From Pedobacter namyangjuensis (GTDB lineage Bacteria; Bacteroidota; Bacteroidia; Sphingobacteriales; Sphingobacteriaceae): 64,000 nt of DNA. The stretch covers positions 826,408 through 890,407 of the forward strand of contig NZ_QMHQ01000003.1 of assembly GCF_003313325.1 (NCBI RefSeq). The letters run 5' to 3'. Position 1 is the stretch's first letter. The number at the start of each line of letters is the position of its first letter. Positions 27,344 to 36,657 of the stretch are shown here, in pieces. The position numbers and the translations under genes are program-made. The notes under the pieces are model-generated. The model worked only from the letters and a program-made list of their open reading frames with translations, was not told where the DNA came from and made no database searches.

Positions 27344-27841
27344 TTAATCTTGTTTTGAAAATCGTTGTTTCAATTGATCTTTAATTCGCCCAACTTTGGT
27401 AGCAACGTTAGTAGTAGTTATACCCATAATGTCGGCTATTTCTTTGTGTGATTTTTCTTCGAGGTAAAGGATGATTAAGGCCTTGTCTAATGGCTTTAAC
27501 TCATTTATAAATTGTTGCAAAGCAGATAGGTTTTTCTCTAAGCCCTCTTCTAGTTTCTCCTCTGCAACTTCAATAAGTTGGTCGCCCATTAAAACGGTTT
27601 CGGTAGATTTCCCTTCCTTGCGATAAAACGAAATGGCCACATTTAAGGCAATACGGTACATCCAAGTAGAGAGCTTAAAGTTGCTATCATATCTGTCCCA
27701 AGATTTCCATAGCTGGAAAATAATTTCTTGTGCTAAATCTTCTCGGTCAACCGCATTTCTACAATACGAATTGCAAATTTTAAATATGATCCGTTTGTTG
27801 GCATCGATAATTTCAAGAAAATCTTTTTGAACCTGCTGCAT
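27344..27841 (-). CDS. ECF-type RNA polymerase sigma factor
   Basis: 165 residues with region 2 (ICNSYCRNAVDREDLAQEII; FKLSTWMYRIALNVAISFYRK) and region 4 (ALIILYLEEKSHKEIADIMG, then TTTNVATKVGRIKDQLKQ) of the sigma-70 family; no region 3, so ECF type. It directs polymerase to a small, signal-dependent regulon. It is first gene of a minus-strand run with two membrane proteins and a beta-barrel receptor, an arrangement often seen for envelope-signalled ECF factors in Bacteroidota, although a FecR-type anti-sigma is not present. Confidence 0.94.
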   Translation of the reverse strand: MQQVQKDFLEIIDANKRIIFKICNSYCRNAVDREDLAQEIIFQLWKSWDRYDSNFKLSTWMYRIALNVAISFYRKEGKSTETVLMGDQLIEVAEEKLEEGLEKNLSALQQFINELKPLDKALIILYLEEKSHKEIADIMGITTTNVATKVGRIKDQLKQRFSKQD

Positions 27842-27925
27842 TAATTTTTTCTAATCACTTGCACTATTATTCGATGGAAATTCAAAAATATCACAAGTAA
27901 CGCGAAATATATTTTTTAGCCAAAG

Positions 27926-27968
27926 AAAAAGCCACAGACTACAGGTTTTTAATCTGCACATCTGTGGC
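27926..27968 (-). terminator. Terminator of leuS
   Basis: GCCACAGA pairs with TCTGTGGC (8 bp) across a 22-nt loop region; on the minus strand it is followed by TTTTTCTTT. It lies about 25 nt past the leuS stop codon. Confidence 0.75.
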
Positions 27969-27993
27969 GATCTAATATCTAAATACTGTGTAC

Positions 27994-30903
27994 TTAAACT
28001 ACAATATTTACAATTTTGCCTTTTACAAAGATGATTTTTTTAGGTGCTTTGCCTTCTAAATATCCTTGAACTTGTTCATTAGCCAAAACCGCAGCTGTTG
28101 CTTCGTCTTGTTCTAACGTTAAGCTCAAGCTCAAATTCATTTTCATTTTTCCGTTAATAGAAATTGGATATGCAAATTCTGCTTCTTCTAAATGAGCTGG
28201 GTTAAATGTTGGATACGGAGTATGCGATAAATCTTTATTACCTAACAACGACCATAATTCTTCGCAAATGTGAGGCGCATACGGAGAAAGAACCACTACC
28301 AAATCTTCCAACACCTGACGGTTTTTGCATTTCAAATCAGTTAATTCGTTAACCGCAATCATGAAACTAGAAACTGATGTATTGAAAGAGAAACGTTCCA
28401 CATCGTCCTGTACTTTTTTAATGATTTTATGCAAAGCTTTTAACTCGGCTTTTGTAGGAATAGCATCATTTACAATGAAAACCCACTCTTCGTTGTGGAA
28501 CAAACGCCAGAACTTACGCAAAAATTTAAATACGCCTTCAATTCCATTTGTATTCCAAGGTTTGCTTTGCTCTAACGGACCTAAAAACATCTCGTACATA
28601 CGTAAAGTATCTGCTCCGTATTGTTCAATCAAAACATCTGGGTTAACCACATTAAATTTCGATTTAGACATTTTCTGTACTTCTGGTCTTAATTGCAAAT
28701 AGCGTTTTCCAGCATTGTCAATTCTCCATATTACATCTGTTTCCAAATCAATTTGAGCGCCATCTTTTCCAGAAAGAAAATTCCAAACAGGTGCGATTAA
28801 TTGTCGGAATCCTTCGTAATAAAGTCTATCAGTTTTAACGTCAGCTTTATCAATTGGTATTATGGTTTCACGATTAGCAGAAATTACTCTAAAAGTGTTC
28901 CCATTTATGATAATATCTGAAAGATCTTTTTCATCAAATGATGCATACTTCCAAAAAACATCAGACTCATTATTAATATCTTGATAAGCAATTATCTTAA
29001 CAAAAAGAGAAACTCCCTGTATCATCCCTTGGTTAATCAATTTTTTGAAAGGCTCTTCTTCGTTTACATAACCTAAATCCTTCAAAAATTTGTTCCAGAA
29101 ACGGCTATATAATAAGTGACCAGTTGCATGTTCAGAACCACCGATATACAAATCAACATCTTTCCAGTAGGCAATTGCCTCTTTTGAAGCAAAATCGCAT
29201 TCGTTTTGCGCATCCATGTAGCGGTACCAATACCAACTACTGCCTGCCCAACCTGGCATAGTGCTTAATTCGTATTCGTATTGATCTTCGTATTTCCATC
29301 CTTCGGCTCGGCCCAGTGGTGGCTCGCCACTTTCAGTTGGTAAATATTTATCAATCTCTGGCAACATTAATGGCAATTCTTCTTCTTTAACTAAATAAGG
29401 CAAACCATCTTTAAAATAAACAGGAATTGGCTCTCCCCAATAACGCTGGCGACCGAAAATCGCATCACGCATACGGTAGTTAACTTTTGCTTTACCAACA
29501 CCTTCACGCTCTAACCAGTGGTTTAAATAAGAAGTAGCTTCTTTGTATCCGAAATTATTAATAAAATCAGAGTTGATGTATTTACCCTCCTTGGTTGGGT
29601 CTGCTTCTACTTCAATATCTTTTTGTGCATCTAAAATTTGGATAATCGGCAAATTGAAATGTTTAGCAAACAACCAATCGCGTTGATCGCCACTTGGCAC
29701 GCCCATTACCGCACCAGTTCCGTAACCAGCTAAAACATAATCGGCAATCCAAATTGGCACCAATTCGTTGTTAACGGGGTTGATAACGTAACTTCCAGTA
29801 AATGCTCCAGAAACAGTTTTAGTATCCGCCATGCGGTCTAGTTCTGATTTCTTTTTAGTTTGTGCAATATAGTTTTCGATATCCGCTTTTTGTTCATCGG
29901 TAGTTAAGGCACTAACCAAATCGTGCTCTGGAGCTAAAACGATGAAAGAAACTCCGAAAATAGTGTCTACACGAGTAGTGAAAACCTCGATGTAATCTTG
30001 AGTTAAAAGACTTGAGTTTTGAGCATTAATCTTAAATCTTACTGAGGCTCCAACACTTTTTCCAATCCAGTTTCTTTGCATTTCTTTAACTGGTTCTGGC
30101 CAATCGATGGTATCTAGACCTTGCAACAAACGCTCTGCATATGCAGAAATACGCATGCTCCATTGCATCATTTTTTTCTGCTCTACCGGATAACCGCCAC
30201 GCTCAGAGAAACCATCTTTCACTTCATCGTTAGCCAAAACCGTCCCTAACGCAGGGCACCAGTTCACGGTACTTTCCTTTAAATAAGTTAATCGGTATTT
30301 TAAAAGTTCAATTTGTTTTTCCTCTGGAGAAAATGTAGCCCAATCGCTCGGCATAAAACTACGTACATCTTCATCGCAAACTGCTTTTACATCGGCACTG
30401 CCGGCAGCATTAAATTTCTCTATTAAGGTAGTAATATCCTCTGCCTTGTCGGTTTCTAGGTTGTACCAAGAATTAAACAATTGCATAAAAATCCACTGCG
30501 TCCATTTGTAGTAACCCGGCTCGCTAGTGCGTACTTCCTTGCTCCAATCGAAAGAAAAACCAATTTGATCTAACTGACGGCGGTAGGTTGCAATGTTTGC
30601 TTCTGTAGTTATAACTGGGTGCTGCCCCGTTTGTATGGCGTATTGCTCTGCGGGTAAACCGAAAGAATCGTATCCCATTGGATGCAAAACGTTGAATCCT
30701 TTTAGTCTTTTATATCTCGAGAAAATATCTGAAGCGATATAACCCAGTGGATGCCCAACATGTAAACCCGCTCCCGATGGATAAGGAAACATGTCTAATA
30801 CATAATATTTTGGTTTTTCAGAACTTGTATCAGCTTTAAACGTTTGGTTTTCGGCCCAAAACTTCTGCCACTTTTGCTCTATCTCTTTAAATTGATAATC
30901 CAT
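27994..30903 (-). CDS. leuS: Leucine--tRNA ligase
   Basis: Class I synthetase charging tRNA-Leu. The 969-residue protein has the HIGH-type motif HVGH at 48-51, a CP1 editing domain in the middle (VFTTRVDTIFGVSF; MGVPSGDQRDW), WAGSSWYWYRYMD, and KMSKSKFNVV near residue 744, then the anticodon-binding helical bundle and the C-terminal domain. It is somewhat longer than the E. coli enzyme; the extra residues lie largely around 190-220 and just before the KMSKS loop (about 640-720), as in other Bacteroidota. A minus-strand TATTTTTG (30930-30937) 27 nt upstream of the ATG is a plausible -7 box. It stands alone with its own terminator. Confidence 0.97.
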   Translation of the reverse strand: MDYQFKEIEQKWQKFWAENQTFKADTSSEKPKYYVLDMFPYPSGAGLHVGHPLGYIASDIFSRYKRLKGFNVLHPMGYDSFGLPAEQYAIQTGQHPVITTEANIATYRRQLDQIGFSFDWSKEVRTSEPGYYKWTQWIFMQLFNSWYNLETDKAEDITTLIEKFNAAGSADVKAVCDEDVRSFMPSDWATFSPEEKQIELLKYRLTYLKESTVNWCPALGTVLANDEVKDGFSERGGYPVEQKKMMQWSMRISAYAERLLQGLDTIDWPEPVKEMQRNWIGKSVGASVRFKINAQNSSLLTQDYIEVFTTRVDTIFGVSFIVLAPEHDLVSALTTDEQKADIENYIAQTKKKSELDRMADTKTVSGAFTGSYVINPVNNELVPIWIADYVLAGYGTGAVMGVPSGDQRDWLFAKHFNLPIIQILDAQKDIEVEADPTKEGKYINSDFINNFGYKEATSYLNHWLEREGVGKAKVNYRMRDAIFGRQRYWGEPIPVYFKDGLPYLVKEEELPLMLPEIDKYLPTESGEPPLGRAEGWKYEDQYEYELSTMPGWAGSSWYWYRYMDAQNECDFASKEAIAYWKDVDLYIGGSEHATGHLLYSRFWNKFLKDLGYVNEEEPFKKLINQGMIQGVSLFVKIIAYQDINNESDVFWKYASFDEKDLSDIIINGNTFRVISANRETIIPIDKADVKTDRLYYEGFRQLIAPVWNFLSGKDGAQIDLETDVIWRIDNAGKRYLQLRPEVQKMSKSKFNVVNPDVLIEQYGADTLRMYEMFLGPLEQSKPWNTNGIEGVFKFLRKFWRLFHNEEWVFIVNDAIPTKAELKALHKIIKKVQDDVERFSFNTSVSSFMIAVNELTDLKCKNRQVLEDLVVVLSPYAPHICEELWSLLGNKDLSHTPYPTFNPAHLEEAEFAYPISINGKMKMNLSLSLTLEQDEATAAVLANEQVQGYLEGKAPKKIIFVKGKIVNIVV

Positions 30904-30972
30904 TAATCTTCACTTTCTTAAATAGTTGCCAAAAATAAACAAATTAAGCTATTTTTCGGACTTACGTAAAAC

Positions 30973-31003
30973 AAAAACGCCACCTTAAAAATTAAGATGG
31001 CGT
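30973..31003 (-). terminator. Terminator of the small lipoprotein gene
   Basis: A 12-bp stem with one wobble (ACGCCATCTTAA with TTAAGGTGGCGT on the minus strand) closes a 3-nt loop, followed by TTTTTGTTTT. Confidence 0.85.
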
Positions 31004-31024
31004 TTATATAAATTAGTATGGTAT

Positions 31025-31441
31025 TTACCTTGTTAAATAATAGGTTTCGGTAACCGCCGGACTCACTCCAACCCTTGTTCCGGTGAACTGAAATGCTCGC
31101 TCACTGATACTTACTACTTTGCATTCTAAATCTTTTGCCGAGAAGTCTAAATAAAAAGAATTGTTTAAGATTACCGCAAAAGAACCACTAACCGTGTTGT
31201 TTGCGCCCAATCTTAATTCTACCGCATCATCGTCGTTATCTTTAAAATCGATATAGTCATCTGCAGTATAATTTGTAGTTACTACGGGATCTGACCCAAT
31301 TTTTACATCTATTTTGGTAATAGACCATTTACCTAACATTTTGGATCTTAAAGGCTTTGTGGCCTCATCTTGTTTTTTACAGGCGCTAAAACCTGCAACA
31401 AACAGCAACATAACTGCTACTAAGGTTAATCTTTTTCTCAT
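31025..31441 (-). CDS. Small lipoprotein, lipocalin-like pattern
   Basis: 138 residues with a lipoprotein signal peptide (VAVMLLFVAGFSACKK, lipidated Cys21). The mature part LGKWSITKIDVKIGS, then VELRLGANNTVSG and AFQFTGTRVG, resembles the many small beta-barrel lipocalin-like lipoproteins of Bacteroidota (a W in the first strand, repeated beta strands), but no specific family can be named. It probably faces the periplasm or cell surface. It is monocistronic, with a strong terminator, and divergent from ftsX across a 225-bp spacer in which I see no other feature. Confidence 0.75.
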   Translation of the reverse strand: MRKRLTLVAVMLLFVAGFSACKKQDEATKPLRSKMLGKWSITKIDVKIGSDPVVTTNYTADDYIDFKDNDDDAVELRLGANNTVSGSFAVILNNSFYLDFSAKDLECKVVSISERAFQFTGTRVGVSPAVTETYYLTR

Positions 31442-31666
31442 TGATTTTAGTTTTTAATTAGGGATTTGCGTTAACCTCAGCATTTTCTTCAAACCCTATG
31501 CCAATTAAGTTTGTTAATAAATGTTAAAATAAGCAAGCACTTGGCTCTATTGATGTAAATTGCTTAGGTAGAACTTGCAATAAGGCATTTTGCTCGAAAA
31601 CAAACGCGTTATTATTTAAGTTTTTGCTTATCTTTCTTTATTTTCGCACAAATAAAATACAAGTAC

Positions 31667-32545
31667 ATGGAAGAATTTGAAGTAAGTGAGGCTTCTAAAA
31701 AGACCAAAACAGTATACATATCTACTATTTTTAGCATTGCATTAGTTTTATTAATGCTTGGTATGCTTGGCCTAATACTAGTACACGCCAAAAACCTTTC
31801 TAACTATGTTAAAGAAAACATCGTTTTAAATATTATTGTTGATGAAGGTGCGAAAGAAACAGATGTATTAGCTTTTCAAAAAGAGCTAAATGCTAATATC
31901 GAAGTTAAACAAACCCAATATGTTAATAAAGAAGTTGCACAACACAACCTTACTAAAGATTTAGGTGAGGATTTTGTAAATTTCTTAGGTTACAATCCCC
32001 TTCTTTCTACTATCGATGTTTATCTAAAGGCTGATTATGCAAACAATCAAAAAATTGATGCCTTAAAGAAGAAAATAGAGAAAAACCCAATTGTTAAGGA
32101 AGTAGTTTATCAAAGCTCTTTAATAGATATGGTTAACAAAAATATTAGTACTATTAGTTTGGTGGTTTTAGGTTTTGCACTTATCCTACTGGTAATAGCG
32201 GTTGCATTAATTAATAATACTATTCGTTTGGCAATTTTCTCGCAAAGATTCTTAATCAAAAGCATGCAGTTAGTGGGCGCTACCAAGAATTTCATCCGTA
32301 AGCCTTTTATTTTAGTGGCAGCTTTACATGGTTTAATTGCCTCTTTTATTGCTATTATTATCCTATTGGGATTACTTTATTACGCTCAGAAGGAAATTCC
32401 TGAAATATTGATTCTAAGAAACTATACCGAATTCGGAATTGTGCTAGTTGGCATGGTTGCAGTAGGTATTTTAATTACTTCTATGAGTACGCTATTTGCA
32501 GTTAGCAGATATTTACGATTAAAAATTTACGATTTATACAGATAA
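31667..32545 (+). CDS. ftsX: Cell division protein FtsX
   Basis: 292 residues of the ABC permease-like FtsX: cytoplasmic start, helix 1 (about 20-40), an extracytoplasmic domain with alternating strands (IVDEGAKETDVLAFQKEL; DVYLKADYANNQKIDALKKK), then three helices with the FtsX-domain motif LVGATKNFIRKPF near residue 203. With the ATPase FtsE (not in this window) it regulates peptidoglycan hydrolases at the septum. It is first gene of the conserved run ftsX-DUF3098-uppP-truB-yitT-ribF and shares a TAATG stop/start with the next gene. Confidence 0.95.
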   Translation: MEEFEVSEASKKTKTVYISTIFSIALVLLMLGMLGLILVHAKNLSNYVKENIVLNIIVDEGAKETDVLAFQKELNANIEVKQTQYVNKEVAQHNLTKDLGEDFVNFLGYNPLLSTIDVYLKADYANNQKIDALKKKIEKNPIVKEVVYQSSLIDMVNKNISTISLVVLGFALILLVIAVALINNTIRLAIFSQRFLIKSMQLVGATKNFIRKPFILVAALHGLIASFIAIIILLGLLYYAQKEIPEILILRNYTEFGIVLVGMVAVGILITSMSTLFAVSRYLRLKIYDLYR

Positions 32546-32772
32546 TGGCTCAAAAACAATCAGCTCCTGCAAAGCAGGAACAAAAAACAGAATTGGTTTT
32601 TACTAAAAAAAACTATCAGCTATTGTTAATTAGCATTGCTATTGTTGTGCTAGGCTTTATTTTAATGATTGGCACAACTGGCGATATCTATGATACCAGA
32701 AGAACTTTAATTGCCCCTATGGTAGTTTTGTTTGGTTTCGGATTTGGTATCTACGCTATCTTAAAAAAATAA
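32545..32772 (+). CDS. DUF3098 family small membrane protein
   Basis: 75 residues: a polar, Gln/Lys-rich start, then KKNYQLLLISIAIVVLGFIL (helix 1), the conserved loop GTTGDIYDTRRTLIAPM, and a second helix (VVLFGFGFGIYAIL). It is found in Bacteroidota almost always between ftsX and uppP, suggesting a part in division or wall synthesis, but no function is known. Its ATG overlaps the ftsX stop by one base, indicating coupling. Confidence 0.93.
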   Translation: MAQKQSAPAKQEQKTELVFTKKNYQLLLISIAIVVLGFILMIGTTGDIYDTRRTLIAPMVVLFGFGFGIYAILKK

Positions 32773-32778
32773 GGTTTA

Positions 32779-33573
32779 ATGAATTTGATTCAAGCTTTAA
32801 TCCTTGCTATAATTGAAGGATTAACAGAGTTTTTGCCTGTCTCATCAACCGGCCACATGATTATAGGTACTGCTTTGATGAATATGGAGCCTACTCCTTT
32901 CGTTAAGCTTTTTACCATCGTAATTCAACTGGGCACTATATTATCTGTATTAGTACTTTATTTTAAACGTTTCTTTAAATCGCTTGGTTTCTATTACAAA
33001 CTTGTAGTTGCAGCCATACCAGCTTCAATTTTAGGATTGTTATTGAACGATTTTATAGACTCTTTATTAGAAAGCCCCTTAATGGTGGCAGCAATGCTAG
33101 TTATTGGAGGAATTATACTACTTTTTGTTGATAAATGGTTTAATAAACCAACTATAGAAAACTCGGATGAGATTACCTACAAACAATCTTTTATAATTGG
33201 CCTTTATCAATGTTTGGCGCTAATCCCCGGTACTTCTCGTTCTGCTAGCACAATTGTAGGCGCCATGACGCAGAGCCTTACACGCAAGGCGGCTGCCGAA
33301 TTTTCGTTTTTTTTAGCCATACCGATGATGCTAGGCGCTTCGGTCGTTAAACTATATAAGTTTGTAAAAGAGGGCCATACTTTTTCTGGCGAAGAAATCA
33401 ATCTGCTAATTATCGGCAATGTGGTTGGTTTTATTGTGGCCATAATAGCGATAAAAACATTTATCAATATTCTTACCAAACACGGCTTTAAAGCTTTTGG
33501 TTGGTACCGCATAATAGTTGGGCTTATCATTATGGCTTTATTGCTTTCTGGCCACGAACTATCAATCATTTAA
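32779..33573 (+). CDS. uppP: Undecaprenyl-diphosphate phosphatase
   Basis: Recycles the lipid carrier undecaprenyl pyrophosphate to the monophosphate for peptidoglycan and other envelope polymers. The 264-residue, multi-helix BacA-type protein has the two inverted catalytic motifs EGLTEFLPVSSTGH near residue 14-27 and LIPGTSRSAST near 152-162, and a repeated hydrophobic topology. It is 6 bp after DUF3098 and is followed by truB. BacA overexpression gives bacitracin resistance in other bacteria. Confidence 0.96.
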   Translation: MNLIQALILAIIEGLTEFLPVSSTGHMIIGTALMNMEPTPFVKLFTIVIQLGTILSVLVLYFKRFFKSLGFYYKLVVAAIPASILGLLLNDFIDSLLESPLMVAAMLVIGGIILLFVDKWFNKPTIENSDEITYKQSFIIGLYQCLALIPGTSRSASTIVGAMTQSLTRKAAAEFSFFLAIPMMLGASVVKLYKFVKEGHTFSGEEINLLIIGNVVGFIVAIIAIKTFINILTKHGFKAFGWYRIIVGLIIMALLLSGHELSII

Positions 33574-33604
33574 TTATTACCTTTGCGAAAAATTAACTTT
33601 TATT

Positions 33605-34330
33605 TTGAGCGATAGAGAACATACTACTTTTCCCAACTTTGATTTTGCTGCAGGCGAACTTTTACTGATCAACAAACCATACAAATGGACATCGTTTGAT
33701 GTGGTTGGGAAAATCAGAAATTCTTTAAAACCTTTAAAGCTGAAAGTTGGCCATGCCGGAACTTTAGACCCATTGGCAACCGGGCTTTTAATCATTTGCA
33801 CCGGCAAATTAACCAAGCAGATAGATACGTTTCAAGCCGAAGAAAAGGAATATACCGGAACAATGGTTTTAGGTGCAACTACCCCATCTTTCGATTTAGA
33901 AACTGAAATTGATGCAACCTTTCCAATAGACCAAATTACCGAAGCAGCTATTTATGATGCAACAACTCCTTTTATTGGCGATATAGCGCAATACCCACCT
34001 GCACACTCCGCTGTTAAAGTAAATGGCGAACGCCTATACGTTAAGGCAAGATTAGGCGAAGAGGTTGAACTGCGCAAACGTTATGTAAATGTTAGCGCAT
34101 TCGAAATTACTAGAATCGAATTGCCTGAAGTAGATTTCAGAATTGCATGTAGCAAAGGAACTTACATTAGATCTATAATATCTGATTTTGGGAAACAACT
34201 TAACAATGGCGCCCACTTAAGCAAACTAACTAGAACCAGAAGTGGTAACTTTTTATTAGCTAATGCCTTTGAAGTAGCCGATTTGGTTCAGTATATTCGT
34301 TCTAAAAAAGAAGAGGCTACAAATAGTTAA
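33605..34330 (+). CDS. truB: tRNA pseudouridine(55) synthase TruB
   Basis: Makes pseudouridine 55 in the T loop of tRNAs. Motifs are LLINKPYKWTSFDVV near the start, GHAGTLDPLATGLL with the catalytic Asp near residue 55, and CSKGTYIRSIISDFG near 180. About 241 residues, lacking the extended C-terminal PUA domain of some homologues. The frame is open back into uppP (33518), but the TTG at 33605 gives the family-typical start (SDREHTTFPNF) just after the uppP stop, so I use it. A TTG start also occurs two genes later in ribF. Confidence 0.94.
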   Translation: MSDREHTTFPNFDFAAGELLLINKPYKWTSFDVVGKIRNSLKPLKLKVGHAGTLDPLATGLLIICTGKLTKQIDTFQAEEKEYTGTMVLGATTPSFDLETEIDATFPIDQITEAAIYDATTPFIGDIAQYPPAHSAVKVNGERLYVKARLGEEVELRKRYVNVSAFEITRIELPEVDFRIACSKGTYIRSIISDFGKQLNNGAHLSKLTRTRSGNFLLANAFEVADLVQYIRSKKEEATNS

Positions 34331-34333
34331 GCT

Positions 34334-35197
34334 ATGCAAAAACTTGTGCTAAATAATAAAACACGTTTGCTAAAGGAAATTGCCTTTATTTGCGCAGGTG
34401 TAGTTTCTGCATGTTTTGGATTAAAGAGTTTTCTAATGCCAAGCCATTTTATAGATGGCGGTGTAACGGGTATTTCGCTACTTACCAGAAGCTTAACCGA
34501 CTGGAATTTATCCTATTTAATTGTCGCAATCAATATTCCTTTCATTATTCTTGGCTACAAACAGATTGGAAAAGTATTTGCCATAAAAACCGGCATCGCA
34601 ATAGCGGCTTTATCAATTTCGCTTATCGTTTTACCTTTTCAACCAATAACACACGAAAAAATCCTAATTGCCTTTTTTGGAGGATTTTTTTTAGGTGGAG
34701 GAATTGGGCTTGCCATGCGTGGCGGATGTGTTATTGACGGAACTGAAGTTCTAGCGCTTTACATTAGTAGAAACAGCCAATTAACCGTTGGTAATATTAT
34801 TCTTATTTTAAACATTATCATCTTCGCCTTTGCGGCGTATTTTGTAAATATTGATACTGCTTTGTATGCAATTCTTACTTATCTCTCCGCATCTAGCATT
34901 ATAGATTATATTGTAAATGGTATAGAAGCCTACACCGGCGTTACCATTATTTCTGATAAAAACGAAGAGATAAAAAACTACATCATTAACGAAATGAAAC
35001 GTGGTGTAACTATTTATAAAGGTACAGGTGGTTATCTAGAGAAGAAAGACATAGACATCATCTACACCGTTGTTACCAAACTAGAAATGAGCAAATTACA
35101 ATCGGCAGTACGAGAAATTGATGCTGATGCTTTTATAGTGCAACAGCAAATTGCCGACATTAAGGGTGGAGTTGTAAAACGCCAAGCTTTTCATTAA
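34334..35197 (+). CDS. YitT family membrane protein (DUF161/DUF2179)
   Basis: 287 residues with five to six membrane helices (FICAGVVSACFGLKSFL; FIDGGVTGISLLTR; IGLAMRGGCVIDGTE) and a C-terminal cytoplasmic DUF2179 domain (ITDEGV-like stretch, here ERGVTIYKG-type pattern from RGVTIYKGTGGYLEKK on). The family is widespread and its transport role is unproven. It begins 3 bp after truB in the ftsX-ribF operon. Confidence 0.9.
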   Translation: MQKLVLNNKTRLLKEIAFICAGVVSACFGLKSFLMPSHFIDGGVTGISLLTRSLTDWNLSYLIVAINIPFIILGYKQIGKVFAIKTGIAIAALSISLIVLPFQPITHEKILIAFFGGFFLGGGIGLAMRGGCVIDGTEVLALYISRNSQLTVGNIILILNIIIFAFAAYFVNIDTALYAILTYLSASSIIDYIVNGIEAYTGVTIISDKNEEIKNYIINEMKRGVTIYKGTGGYLEKKDIDIIYTVVTKLEMSKLQSAVREIDADAFIVQQQIADIKGGVVKRQAFH

Positions 35198-35208
35198 CAC
35201 AACATACT

Positions 35209-36180
35209 TTGAAAATATATCATCAGCTTTCTGAGTTTAAAAAATTAGACAATGCCGTTGTAACCATCGGTACTTTTGATGGCGTACATTTTGGCCACCA
35301 AAAAATTGTTAAAAGACTTTGCGAACTTGCGAAAGCAAAAGGTGGAGAAAGTGTAATTCTTACTTTTTTCCCGCACCCGCGGATGATTATAGACCCAGAG
35401 AACCAAGACTTAAAGCTGATAAATACAATTAGCGAAAAAGCTGAGATTCTAGAAAAACTTGGAGTAGATCATTTAATAATTACCCCATTTACCAGAGATT
35501 TTTCAAATCTTAGCCCTGGCGAATACATAAAAAACATTCTTATAGAAACTATTGGTACCAAACACATTATTGTTGGTTACGACCACAGGTTTGGAAAAGA
35601 TAGAAAGGGTGGCATGGCCGAATTAGTTGCTTTTGCTGAAACTTTCGACTACACCATCGAGGAGATTCCGGAACAGGATATTAACGATGTAGCAGTTAGC
35701 TCTACCAAAATTAGAAATGCTGTGCTTGAAGGAGATGTTGCTTTAGCAGCAACTTATTTAGGTTATAATTTTTCTATCAACGGTCCAGTTATTAAGGGCG
35801 ATAAAATTGGCAGAACAATAGGTTTCCCAACGGCAAACATATTTGTAGAAGAAACCTACAAATTAATTCCAAGCGATGGAATTTATGCGGTAACTGTAGA
35901 AATGGACAGCGAAACCGAAGTTAAAAATTCACCAAATACCTCAAGCTCCAAACCTTCAACATTTTTTGGGATGGCTTATATCGGGCAACGCCCAACCATT
36001 AACGGAATGACGCGTAATATTGAAGTAAATATTTTTGATTTCGATCGTGAAATTTATGGACAAAACATCAAGATGAATTTCTTAAAATTCTTGCGTCACG
36101 ATGTGAAGTTTAACGGTTTAGCGGAGTTAACCTCGCAATTGCACCAAGACAAGTTAGATGCTTTAGCATTTTTTAACTAG
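35209..36180 (+). CDS. ribF: Bifunctional riboflavin kinase / FAD synthetase
   Basis: Converts riboflavin to FMN and FMN to FAD. The N-terminal nucleotidyltransferase domain has GTFDGVHFGHQ near residue 22 and GYDHRFGKDRKG near 125; the C-terminal flavokinase has GRTIGFPTANI near 205 and GMAYIGQRPT near 255. The length of 323 residues is normal. It starts at TTG 35209 (KIYHQLSEFKKLDNAVV). A serine/asparagine-rich insertion (NSPNTSSSKPS, about 240-250) sits in a flavokinase loop. It ends the ftsX operon; a small CGCT-AGCG hairpin follows. Confidence 0.95.
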   Translation: MKIYHQLSEFKKLDNAVVTIGTFDGVHFGHQKIVKRLCELAKAKGGESVILTFFPHPRMIIDPENQDLKLINTISEKAEILEKLGVDHLIITPFTRDFSNLSPGEYIKNILIETIGTKHIIVGYDHRFGKDRKGGMAELVAFAETFDYTIEEIPEQDINDVAVSSTKIRNAVLEGDVALAATYLGYNFSINGPVIKGDKIGRTIGFPTANIFVEETYKLIPSDGIYAVTVEMDSETEVKNSPNTSSSKPSTFFGMAYIGQRPTINGMTRNIEVNIFDFDREIYGQNIKMNFLKFLRHDVKFNGLAELTSQLHQDKLDALAFFN

Positions 36181-36236
36181 CGCTAAAACAGCGTCAATCT
36201 TCACTCAAACCGATTTTATTTAGTATATTTAGGGCA

Positions 36237-36599
36237 ATGAGGTTTTTGATAACTTTTGTTCTATTGCTTTCTTTTCAATCTTTTGTGTTTTGCGACCAAA
36301 AGAACAGGACGCTTAGTGACGTAAAAAAAATCAATAATAGCATTGCTTTAAAATCTCCGGCTTTTTTCAAGTTATTAAAGAATGATCGAACTGCAGTAGA
36401 TTCCTCATCAGCAGAAACTCCGACAGATAAAATGAGCGCCAAAGTTCCTCGCGTTCAGTCCTTTTTTCTACCTTTTATCGTAGGCATTGAAATATCTATA
36501 GATTTTCCGCGTACTATAATTCCGGGCCTTACTAAAATTGCAAACCATAATTATTATTTCGTTTTCAATTGCCTGTATCCAAAACATAGCTTCTGGTAA
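36237..36599 (+). CDS. Small secreted protein of unknown function
   Basis: 120 residues opening with a signal peptide (MRFLITFVLLLSFQSFVFC). The mature part has a Ser/Lys-rich middle and a short hydrophobic C-terminal part (FFLPFIVGIEISIDFPRT). No family is recognised. A TATATTTA close to the -7 consensus lies just upstream of the ATG. It sits alone between ribF and the antiporter gene on the same strand. The ORF is short but the signal peptide and spacing support it. Confidence 0.6.
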   Translation: MRFLITFVLLLSFQSFVFCDQKNRTLSDVKKINNSIALKSPAFFKLLKNDRTAVDSSSAETPTDKMSAKVPRVQSFFLPFIVGIEISIDFPRTIIPGLTKIANHNYYFVFNCLYPKHSFW

Positions 36600-36657
36600 C
36601 TAATACGATTCGTATACAAGCAAAATTTAGTTACCCGCAAAAAAATATTCCTTCTTT

